60,244 nt of DNA from Branchiostoma floridae (Eukaryota; Chordata; Leptocardii; Amphioxiformes; Branchiostomatidae): positions 82,814-143,057 of the forward strand of contig NW_023365702.1 in assembly GCF_000003815.2 (NCBI RefSeq), in the 5' to 3' direction. Both the position numbers and the translations under genes were made by a program. The notes under the pieces were generated by a model. It saw only the letters and a program-made list of their open reading frames with translations. It was not told where the DNA came from and searched no databases. Shown one piece after another: positions 31,800-41,201 of this stretch (position 1 is the first letter of the stretch; every line of letters begins with the position of its first letter).

Positions 31800-31970
31800 G
31801 GAAAATAGTTTCATCAGGTTGGTAGAATATAGAATATATCAGAATTCTTTTACACAACCAAATTTTACTCACTTTGCTAACATTTCGATGACTCTCAGAC
31901 ACCTTCCTCAGATATCGAAACATGCACAAAGTGAGTATAAACTGGTTGTGTAAAAGAAGTCCCCTACATA
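31800..31970 (-). mobile_element. Penelope-type remnant with hammerhead-like motif
   Basis: On the minus strand CTGAGGAAGGTGTCTGAG, AGTCATC, GAAATG recapitulate the motif at 11362-11406 with changes in helix II. The flanks 'ggttgtgtaaaagaa' and 'ggttggtagaatat' match 11412-11455. Confidence 0.45.
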
Positions 31971-32055
31971 CTATGGCTATACCGGCTAGTGTCATACTAA
32001 ATGTATTGACTTCTTCAAATGTCAGATCCAAACAAGTGTGCATCAAACAAACAAC

Positions 32056-32061
32056 TTTATT
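32056..32061 (-). terminator. Poly(A) signal of zinc-finger gene C
   Basis: Minus-strand GTTCAATAAAGTTG, about 830 bp beyond the stop codon, with the conserved TTGATGCACACTTG downstream. Confidence 0.65.
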
Positions 32062-32887
32062 GAACAAAACAAATGACTATAATGAAAAAATTACAGAACA
32101 ATAAAACCTAAAATAACACTTCTACAATGTGAATTTTCAAGACAAATTCAGGCCTCAAAAACAGCTTCTGATACCCCTAAAAACTACATGAACTAGGCAA
32201 GTATATACCTGATAACGTTAAGATTAACACTAAAGTAAAGGTAGATTAGTACAACAAACCAGCTTAAGATCATAAGTAGTAGTGCTTAAACAAGTCTTCT
32301 TCACAAAATAACTCTTTCTTCAGTTATATTGTTACCAAGCTAAACTACAAACCTGAAATATAGAACAAAATTTTTGTAACTTGAACTGTTATTCCACACT
32401 AAATCAGTAAATGGTTAACTTGGCATTTTACAAACGGGCATGCGAAATAACAAAAACAAAGTTTCACAAAGAACAAAACATACTTTTCTAATTTATCTAA
32501 GGTTGGGAACTTCAGATAAGAAATCAACAAGTAAATAAAAGTAAAAGTTAAACCTTTCTTAGCAACATTATTACAACAGTTCAAGGAGTTACAATCAGAT
32601 AGCGACTATACAATGTCTCGACTACTAATCAAAAATGTGAAAAAATGTTAATTGACAAAACTGCTTTGTGACCAACATCTCTATTCCACATGCCTGGTCC
32701 TAAGATTTCGTATTTGTGAGTTCACAGAACTGTCTGCTGAACAGCTGACACTTTCTCATTTGCACGTGTTTCTTTAGATGACCCAGTCGACTGAATTGCC
32801 TAATGCATTCCTAACCCCTGTACAGTTTCTCGCGAGTCTCCATGTTTTTTAGATAACTGAACCGCCTGCTACACTCCTCACACTTAA

Positions 32888-33997
32888 CTAAGGTTTATTC
32901 CCAGTGTGAGTCAGCATATGTTTCTTCAGATCAGCAAGTTGATTGAACTGTTTGCTGCACTCCTCACACCTGTAGCGTTTCTCACCTGTATGAGTTTTCA
33001 TGTGTCTCCTAAGATGAGCGTGCTGACTAAACGGCCTGCTGCACTCCTCACATTTGTATGGTTCCTCCCCTGTGTGAGTTCGCATGTGAGTTTTCAGGTG
33101 ACCCAGTTGATTAAACTGCTTGCTGCACTCCTCACATTTGTAGGGTTTCTCCCCTGTGTGAGTCCGCTTGTGTTTCTTCAGATTACTCAGTAGACTGAAC
33201 TGCTTGCTGCACTCCTCACACTTGTAAGGTTTCTCCCCTGTGTGAGTCCGCATATGATTTTTTAGAGCACCCAAATCACTGAACTGCCAGCTGCACTCCT
33301 CACACCTGTAAGGCTTCTCACCTGTGTGAGTCCGCATGTGTTCCTTAAGATGATCCAGCCTACTGAACTGCTTGCTGCACTCCTCACACATGTAAGGTTT
33401 TTCTCCTGTGTGAGTTCGCATGTGACTCTTCAGATGACTCAGCTGACTGAACTGTCTGGTGCACTCCTCACACTTGTAGGGTTTCTCCCCTGTGTGAGTC
33501 CGCATATGTTTCTTCAGAGTACTCAGCTCACTGAACTGTTTGCTACACTCCTCACACTTGTAGGGTTTCTCCCCTGTGTGAGTCTGCATGTGAGTCTTTA
33601 GATTACTCAGCTCACTGAACTGTTTGCTACACTCCTCACACCTGTAGGGTTTCTCGCCTGTGTGAGTCCGCATATGTTTCTGCAGACTTCCCAGTCGACT
33701 GAACTGTTTGCTGCACTCCTCACACCTGTAGGGTTTCTCCCCTGTGTGAGTTCGCATGTGAGTCTTCAGATTACCCCGCTGACTGAACTGTTTGCTACAC
33801 TCCTCACACTTATAAGGCTTCTCCCCTGTGTGAGTCCGCATGTGCCTTTGCAGATTACACAGCTGACTGAACTGCTTGCTGCACTCCTCACACATGTAGG
33901 GTTTCTCCTCTCTGCTACTCCCAGGTTGCACAGAAACATCCTCTTCTGCAGTTATCCTGACGTCATCCAAACTCTGCACTTTGCTCGTTGAAGCCAT
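32888..33997 (-). CDS. Poly-C2H2 zinc-finger protein C, 12 fingers
   Basis: Intact 369-codon frame. Leader of about 35 residues (MASTSKVQSLDDVRITAEED) without KRAB, SCAN, BTB or ZAD features, then twelve C-x2-C-x12-H-x3-H fingers of 28 residues joined by TGEKPY linkers. Base-contacting helices (positions -1 to 6): QLCNLQR, QRGNLKT, RLGSLQK, ELSNLKT, ELSTLKK, QLSHLKS, RLDHLKE, DLGALKN, LLSNLKK, QLGHLKT, QHAHLRR, QLADLKK. The scaffold is nearly invariant while -1, 2, 3 and 6 vary. Sequence-specific nuclear DNA binding is expected; targets and effect are unknown. Two degenerate fingers follow the stop (to about 32700), so the ORF has been shortened. The ATG is in exon 2: a conserved acceptor region lies about 16 nt upstream and the promoter exon is at 34319-34360. 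Confidence 0.93.
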   Translation of the reverse strand: MASTSKVQSLDDVRITAEEDVSVQPGSSREEKPYMCEECSKQFSQLCNLQRHMRTHTGEKPYKCEECSKQFSQRGNLKTHMRTHTGEKPYRCEECSKQFSRLGSLQKHMRTHTGEKPYRCEECSKQFSELSNLKTHMQTHTGEKPYKCEECSKQFSELSTLKKHMRTHTGEKPYKCEECTRQFSQLSHLKSHMRTHTGEKPYMCEECSKQFSRLDHLKEHMRTHTGEKPYRCEECSWQFSDLGALKNHMRTHTGEKPYKCEECSKQFSLLSNLKKHKRTHTGEKPYKCEECSKQFNQLGHLKTHMRTHTGEEPYKCEECSRPFSQHAHLRRHMKTHTGEKRYRCEECSKQFNQLADLKKHMLTHTGNKP

Positions 33998-34318
33998 CTT
34001 GCTAGCTCGAGTGCTTTGTAGGGAAAAGATGAATTGTCATTAGGATTAAGAGACACTAATATTTTAAGTATACCAACTTATACATTAGTGTCCAAGCCAA
34101 ACCTTTTCCAGTGTATAAATCTCCTAAAAAAAAGACTGAGAAGTAGTGAAGCCTTCCTCCAGCATTTTAAGTTACTGAATAGCAGTGGGTCGAAAACTGT
34201 TGTTTTTTTTGGATTGGTGTGGAAAAAGACAGGCCTAAAAAAAACATTGGACCTACTTTTAGACCTATCAGAAAATGAACAGATTGTGCCGGCAAGCATT
34301 CATGGGTTTGGGGCTTAC

Positions 34319-34365
34319 CGTCCAAATTAAGAAAATAAACATCCAACATGGCGGCGCTTATTGAT
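34319..34365 (-). promoter_or_regulatory. Unit C promoter/exon 1 with YY1 motif
   Basis: AACATGGCGGC at 34345-34355. The minus-strand leader runs to GGACG|GTAAG (donor GT at 34318-34317). Exon 2 probably starts at 34013 after CCCTACAAAG; the usual CCTACAG acceptor has changed here and in F. Confidence 0.6.
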
Positions 34366-34783
34366 GCCTACGAAATCAATACAGGTTTTGCTATCACAAA
34401 CCACAGTTCTGTATAAACAAGAGCAAAGCAGGATAAATTTTACCAAGTTTCTTTTAACAAACAAATTTAGTCTAACAGAGTCATTAGCTTTGTTGACATG
34501 ATGACAGAATTCTAAAATGCCAGGAGAAATCTGATACTCCATCAAACAGATGCATTTGTTGCGAAATGGACCATTAATTTGCCCATTCAGAAGTTTTATA
34601 ATTAGGTCCGGACCTGGAAATAAATCCTCTGGACCTGAATTTTCCGTACAGGCACCCACCCGTAACTAGTACTGAAACTCCCCTAAGAGTTAGTTCAAAC
34701 ACGCCATAATGAACACCAGATGCTAGAACGGCGGGAAGCTCCGAGCTGGAGGCGGACGGGGGAAGTTGAGGTACACCTCTGCA

Positions 34784-35125
34784 TCTGCATCTGCATAAGA
34801 TACCCCCAAATGACCCCGCGAGGGGCAAAAGTAGGGAGGGGGGGGGGGGAGCTGAGGCTCCCGGGTTAGGGCGGGCAGGCCGCCTGCCTGGCACGGAAGT
34901 GCTCAACATTGGGAGCGCTTACAACCGTGCCAGGCAGGGCATTCCACTCGGGAATTGTGCGTGGGAAAAAAGAATGTTTGTAGATATCGGTGCGTGCGAA
35001 TATGTGTTGATATTTGAAGTCGTGACTACCCCGGGTGTGCCCTTGGGCAGGCTTCAGAATATTGCTGGCGTCTATGTTAATATTATTGTTGACTACTTTA
35101 TAGAAAAACCTGACGGATATAAAAC
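34784..35125 (-). mobile_element. 5'-truncated CR1-like LINE fragment
   Basis: The minus strand encodes YKHSFFPRTIPEWNALP followed by VVSAPNVEHFRARQ, the C-terminus of a CR1/L2-type reverse transcriptase distinct from the full-length LINE here. The 3' end has (ATGCAG)3. It replaces 'ggtacacct^...^catacaagt' continuity seen in units B and D. The same insertion occurs in unit F at 56205-56545. Confidence 0.75.
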
Positions 35126-35399
35126 CAATCATACAAGTGTGACACATTTTCACACAAAAGAACACTGCAGAATTTACTAACAAAGAGAAAATACATTTAA
35201 CAAAAATAGACACGCCTTTTCACTTGCCCTTGAATAAATAATATCGGGAATCCTAACAAAGGGTACCCCATAAACCCCTCACAGGCCCTCGTTGTTTACG
35301 TTTCTTCCTGCATAATTGCCTCCACGTATCAAAATGTTCTCTTCCTATTTTTGAGGGCAGAAAATTGGAACATTTCAAACATACGTTTGTATAATTCTT

Positions 35400-36370
35400 T
35401 CCTCTAAGCTATGGTCTATCTTCCAGCGAACACAGTTGTCAGAACCATGTGATTTTTTACCTCTGTTTCCCCCCTCCCCAAAAAAGAAGTTGCAACGCGT
35501 TCACAAAATGCTTCAGTTTCAGTTTTCTGTCAAACCTAGAGCTTCTAGTGTCAAAACACAAGAGGTCGTCTTACCCGAACAAACTTGAACAGCAGCAGAC
35601 TTGAGCAAAACGTCCGTTGGCTCCCTAAAACCGCTAAATGTTGACGAGATCTTCGAGACGAAGAAAAACTTCCAAGCCCACGCCGTTTCTCCGGAAAACA
35701 GGAAGTTGCGTCTCATGACCCGGAAGTATACTATGACCTCGGTCAACCATCATCTCCTGGTTATCCAATAGTTGTCGCGATAACGCTCAATTGGAATTTA
35801 AATGTAAAGATGCGTGCAGACAAGGCATTTCTTTCTTGGAGACTGACACTGGTTATATCTTTATTCTGCTTTGTTGCTCCATTTGTTGAAAGTCAACGTG
35901 CTTAAAATTTCAGGCCTCCTTTGGAAACCAGACCTGTACCTGTAATCTCAAAGCAGATCCTACAGTGCCATATATATAAAGATAATTGTTGTTGTTGTTG
36001 TATCAAAGATAGTATTAAAGATGGCCAAGAAAAATAGCCAGCCAAAGGGAGTCAAACGGCCACATACACACTCCTAGGCTGGCTTCACTCCTCTGCTAGC
36101 TTTTCATACTGTCTAATGGTACCGTAGGATCTGCTTGGAGAATACCGGAAAGTACCTGTGTCTTGTGTAGTGATGCCTTCTAGCGATCTTCAGTGTATCT
36201 GCACCCGAAAATCTGGTGCTCTGCTCAGGAAATAAAAACAAATCGCAGGTATATGTTGAAAGTAGTGCCTTATATGGAATTATGTTGTTTATTCTCTTCA
36301 TAAAGATTTAAATGAAATAAAAACTTAATGAAATAAAAAATGCTGGTGATAGTGTATTCTTTTGTGTTTG
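35400..36370. repeat. Shared repeat block, unit C
   Basis: The first part (to about 35870) is almost identical to 56820-57290 of unit F. It carries the foldback MITE at 35941-36147, whose copy has gained a 'ttgttgttgttg' stretch. No gene. Confidence 0.7.
35941..36147. mobile_element. Foldback MITE, unit C
   Basis: Same termini and position as 30895-31070, with an internal TTG-repeat insertion of about 35 bp near 35990 and a mutated right end (ggagaatacc). Confidence 0.7.
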
Positions 36371-36374
36371 GTAG

Positions 36375-36527
36375 CGTTTGTATGTACATGTATGTATGTA
36401 TGTATTTGTGCATATGTATGTATGTGTGTGCGTGCGTATATATGTTTGTATGTATGTATTTATGTATGTGTATGAATGAATGTGTGTGTGTATGTATGTG
36501 TATGTGTATGTGTTTGTATGTGTGTAC

Positions 36528-36567
<40 letters not shown>

Positions 36568-36615
36568 ATGTATGTATGTTTGTGTGTATGTATGTCAGTG
36601 TTTGTGTAGATGTGT
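36375..36615. repeat. (TGTA/TGTG/TA)n microsatellite, unit D
   Basis: TGTATG tract with an internal run of about 15 TA repeats (36531-36558). Confidence 0.9.
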
Positions 36616-36985
36616 ATCTATGTACATGCTTGTAAGCAGATGAGCAGCATAACTTGAGAAGGCCATGAATGGATTGTACATGTATTGATATGTTCTGGAT
36701 ATCCAGGATGTGCCTCAAAGCATGTCTTGGATAGAAACCCATCTTGGATACAACAGTCAGTCTGAAGCCTCTGTCCGTTTACAAAATCATAACTAGTTGT
36801 TTGAGTAACTATTATTGAACAATGAATGGTTTTAGGTGCATTCCTTACAATTTTTGCACGCAAAAGTCTTTTACTTGTAGCCTGACTGGTTTCTTTACAT
36901 AAAACTAATAAACAACTATGCCTTTGTTCTATCTATCGGCTTCTTCAAATGCCATCTCCAGAGAAGTGTGAATAAAACAAACAAC

Positions 36986-36991
36986 TTTATT
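36986..36991 (-). terminator. Poly(A) signal of zinc-finger gene D
   Basis: Minus-strand GTTCAATAAAGTTG as in the other units. It is 4.2 kb beyond the stop codon because a 3.2-kb transposon sits between them. Confidence 0.55.
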
Positions 36992-37239
36992 GAACTAAAC
37001 AAATGTGACTGAACAATAAAACCCAAAAGAAATGTTCTGTTGATTAGGATATAAACCCTTTGTCCTTACATCATTTCTAGAGTTTTCCGGCAGTTAGGGA
37101 CCATTATCCGAACTATGCAGGAAATCATGTTTAACAAACACTTGAAACTAACAATGAAAGGTAACTACATGTATCTACCTACATGAACAAGTATAACAGA
37201 TACCTGATAAGTAAATCTAGAGTAATACAACGAACCATC

Positions 37240-37553
37240 TTAGATCTTATATAGTAGTGCTGAAACAAGTCTTCTTCACACAATAACTGTTTTCACCAGA
37301 TCTGTTGCTACCAAGGTTACAGCTTAGCTACAAGCCTGAAATATTTGAACAAGTTTTCTGCAAGTTGAACTGCTATTTTGCACGACATGGAAAACTTGGC
37401 ATTTTAGAAAAGGGCATATGCAATAAGAAATATAATAATATCACGCAGTGGTTTCCAGTGACAAAAAAAAGTCTTCTTCACACAATAACTGCTTTCACCA
37501 GTTCTTTTGTTACCAAGGTTGTAGCTGAACTACAAACCTGAAATGTAGAACAA
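37240..37553. repeat. Partial tandem duplication in the 3' UTR of D
   Basis: The segment from 'caagtcttcttcacacaata' through 'accaaggtt' to 'cctgaaat' occurs at about 37265-37340 and 37470-37545. The second copy ends at the transposon insertion site. Confidence 0.6.
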
Positions 37554-39267
37554 GCACTGGGGGAAAGGGTATCGGATGTAGCCATATCCGAGCAGGGATA
37601 TTTGCGTATTTGTAACAAATGCTAGCGAATGCAAACGGATTCGAGTTGGATCCCTAAAATATCCGAAATTAAGATTTTTGTGATCCGGAATGAAAAGACT
37701 CAAACATATCCCAAAATGGGATTTTCCACGGATGCGAAGTCGTTTTTTTTTAGGGATTTCTTTGAATACCTGGAATGATCGGATCGCAAAGAATCCCCAA
37801 ACGGTATTTCCCTCGGATGCGAAGTCGTTTTTAAAAGGATTTTCCTAGTATATTTGTCATGGTCGGATCCTAAAGAATCCCAATGCGGCATTTGCCGCGG
37901 ATGCGAAGTCGTTTATTAGGGATTTCTTCGTATGATCAGATCATAAAGAATCCAAAACGGGATTTTCTGCAGATACAAAGTCACTTTAATGAATTTTCCG
38001 CACATTTGACAAATCACAATATCATGTGTGCCCAATTACTTTCTTATAAAAGGCTAACACGATTTGAAATAGAAAAGAATGCACAGAATAATCTTATTCT
38101 AAACCAGTCCTGAGAAGAACTAAAAGACGTAATGTCATCGAGGCCGAATCCTGTCTGCCACATGATATGTATACAGATACAATATTGCAACAAGAATGGG
38201 TTATACCAGGTATGTACAGAGAGTCCCTGTTATCTAATCATGTTAAGGGAAAGTTGAATCCTTTAACCGCCAATATCATCACATGACTTCTTATACTTCC
38301 AAATAGAATATAGGATCAAACGTGAATGCAATTTGACTTTTATGTAAAACTGACATGGGAGTCTGTGGCTAATCTTGCTTCTACGAATATCTGTTTCTAT
38401 TACAAATCAAAGTCTTCGCGATGTCCAACTCTAAGGAATTTCCACATCCGGCTACAGGATACAGATAGTGAATCCAGCTTGTAAAGTACAACTAACATGA
38501 CTTATAGTTTCAGTATGTACAGCTTCTCGCAACAGCACAAAGTCTCCTTTCTACTAGTGACAGTGCTTCGCTTCTTTTCAGGCTAGTTACGCGCGCCCTG
38601 ATCCCTCCCAGCTCAATTCCTTCTGTGCCCTTCCTGTAGTCCAGTGTTCTCCCAGCTGTTGACACGGCCAGAGAATGTCGACCCGCCTTCTGAAAAAGAG
38701 AAAGAATAATCCCATCAAATTTTGAGATAGCTAAAGCATCCATGTTTGATGGATGCGTCCGTCAAAGTAATTAGGATGTATATGAAAAGAAATGGTGATT
38801 GGCTTGTTATACAACAGGAACAAATGCATCTGATTGTGGTATCGCCATTATCACCGTTACATTCCGCATTATCATACCAAAAAAGTCCCCCGGGAGGGCG
38901 CGGCAGAAACAGTCTAGCGTTGCATAATTAGTGACAAGGTGTGATCTGCTTCCCCGGCCGGACTTTGCATTGTGTACGAGACGTCGCATATAAACAAACA
39001 CGTAAACACCGTTTGAACAGAATGTTCCTATGCGAATAAATACCAGGCTTGAGACAAACACATGTGTATACAAGTAATGTTTTGATGATGATTCAAATTT
39101 TTCCCAAATAAGTCAACAGTTACTCAGCAAGTATCATGCTTGTGACTTGTGTTTTGTAAGGCTTCCGTTATGTCGTTTTCTGATAAGTTTCTGTTCAACC
39201 CAAGCATACCAAAAGCGCTACTAACTACTGGGCAACAAGGAATGTAGTCACAAAGACCAATTCAAAG

Positions 39268-39756
39268 NNNNNNNNNNNNNNNNNNNNNNNNNNNNNNNNN
39301 NNNNNNNNNNNNNNNNNNNNNNNNNNNNNNNNNNNNNNNNNNNNNNNNNNNNNNNNNNNNNNNNNNNNNNNNNNNNNNNNNNNNNNNNNNNNNNNNNNNN
39401 NNNNNNNNNNNNNNNNNNNNNNNNNNNNNNNNNNNNNNNNNNNNNNNNNNNNNNNNNNNNNNNNNNNNNNNNNNNNNNNNNNNNNNNNNNNNNNNNNNNN
39501 NNNNNNNNNNNNNNNNNNNNNNNNNNNNNNNNNNNNNNNNNNNNNNNNNNNNNNNNNNNNNNNNNNNNNNNNNNNNNNNNNNNNNNNNNNNNNNNNNNNN
39601 NNNNNNNNNNNNNNNNNNNNNNNNNNNNNNNNNNNNNNNNNNNNNNNNNNNNNNNNNNNNNNNNNNNNNNNNNNNNNNNNNNNNNNNNNNNNNNNNNNNN
39701 NNNNNNNNNNNNNNNNNNNNNNNNNNNNNNNNNNNNNNNNNNNNNNNNNNNNNNNN
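39268..39756. other. Assembly gap (489 N)
   Basis: Run of N inside the CACTA-like element. The 167-codon ORF called across it is an artefact. Confidence 0.95.
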
Positions 39757-39905
39757 CACGGACAACGCTGACTATCTCCGCTTTATTTTTAAACTGACTG
39801 ATGTGCAGCCTGATTGGTCAGAGAGACAACGATTGGATTACCCACAATACACCGCCGCAATGTACGGATGCAAAAAAATACAGAGTCGCATATTTAAGAT
39901 ATCCC

Positions 39906-39973
39906 AAGATTACCAACAATGCACTGCTCCAATGGAATCCCCTCCACTGGAGCAGTGCATTGTTGGTAATCTT
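39906..39973. repeat. 68-nt near-perfect hairpin
   Basis: Arms 39906-39935 and 39944-39973 pair at 29 of 30 positions (inner core 'caatgcactgctcca'), with an 8-nt loop. It lies inside the CACTA-like element, on the D transcript if the 3' UTR extends through the element. It could be a small inverted-repeat element or a small-RNA precursor. Confidence 0.85.
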
Positions 39974-41201
39974 GCCACGAATGCAGAAAAAAACCATTTC
40001 GCATCCTTACGAATCCGAGTATCCTGGTATCTAGCGTAACGTGGATTGTCTCACTTGTATTGACGTTACAAACTGTGGTGTCCGAGGTACAAAAAGGGGG
40101 GAAAGATATGACCAATCTAAAAAATAAAATATATGCTCAAAAACAAGAGTGCTAGCCACGCATACATAAAAAGTAAGTATTCTTACGGAAGCCGAATTTC
40201 TACATTAGCATCCGCCACGAAGTAAGTAAGCAAACGAATTCCGTGTTTGCATCCACCTCGAGTTTCGGATACCAACGAATGCGTTACGGATGTGTATGGG
40301 ATCCGTGATTTTTGGTAATCTTTGATATCCGTCTGCATCTGAAGACTTTTCGCTGATAAACAAGAATCCTGACCACGTATTCTTTCGTTTGCGTTAAAAC
40401 TAAGTATCCATACGAATACAATGTTTGAATCAGTTAGTGGCTTACAGATACTAACGAATCCGTGATTATAAGTAAGTATCCATACGAATGCAGTGTTAGC
40501 ATCCGTCACGAAGTACTGAGTATACGGGTTCTGTGTTTGTATCCACCGATGAGAGTTACGGATACCTACGAATGCGTTGCGGATGCAAGTGGGATCCGTC
40601 ATTTTTTGGGATCCGTGATGGTTTTTGGGATCCGTCAGCATTTGTCAGCATACGTCAGCATCCGTCAGGTGTTGCAAATTGGAATCCGTCAGCATCCGTC
40701 TACATATTCGGTCTTTTCGTCTAGTGAAGATTTCTGTAACTTGAACTGTTATTCTCACTAAATGGACAACTTGCAATTTTACAATAGGGTATGTTTAATA
40801 AAATTTTACAAAAGAAAAATAAAGTTTAATACAAAACAAAATCTGCTCTGTTATACCTTTCTAACTGATTTAAGGTAGGTTACTTCCAAAAGGAAATCAA
40901 AAAGAAAAGAAAATTAAAGTAATACGTTTCTTAGCAAGATTATTACAACAATACCGTAGTTAGTAGAAGAAAACTCATGGAGGTTCAATCAGAAATCTGT
41001 CTATACTGCTAAACTACTCAACAAAATGTGAAAATAATAATACTCAATTGACAAATGAACCATGTTTGCAGGCAATCTTAAAAATGTGCCTTGTGACCAA
41101 CAACATATCTCTATTTCACACTTCTGGTCTTTGCCTTTCTTATTTTACTTTCCATGTGCCTTCTAAGAAAACTGAGTTCACAGAACTGCCTGCTGCACGC
41201 C

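Larger units (their letters stand above)
37555..40726. mobile_element. CACTA-like non-autonomous transposon, 3.17 kb
   Basis: Inverted ends start CACTGGGGGAAAGG (left) and CACTAGACGAAAAG (right, reversed), continuing with a shared ATGTAG block. An AAG duplication flanks it (37552-37554 and 40727-40729). The paralogous 3' UTR of gene C runs uninterrupted at this point. Both subterminal regions are packed with short variant repeats (GGATGCGAAGTCG, ATCCGTCAGCAT, ATACGAATGC), a hallmark of EnSpm/CACTA elements. No transposase is visible, but 489 N (39268-39756) hide part of the interior. It sits in the 3' UTR of zinc-finger gene D. Confidence 0.72.

Noticed and set aside
32906-33991. Plus-strand ORFs such as MSPHVFLQ...ELFAALLT... 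opposite every zinc-finger gene
   Set aside because: They are the antisense of the 84-bp finger repeat, have its exact period, and no independent signal.
34784-35213. 115-codon minus-strand ORF as a possible host gene
   Set aside because: It ends with a typical reverse-transcriptase C-terminus (FFPRTIPEWNALP) and is a 5'-truncated LINE copy.
39262-39765. 167-codon ORF across a gap, and similar ORFs at 12162-12545, 16069-16467, 26733-26915 and 28413-28760
   Set aside because: They consist largely of N.
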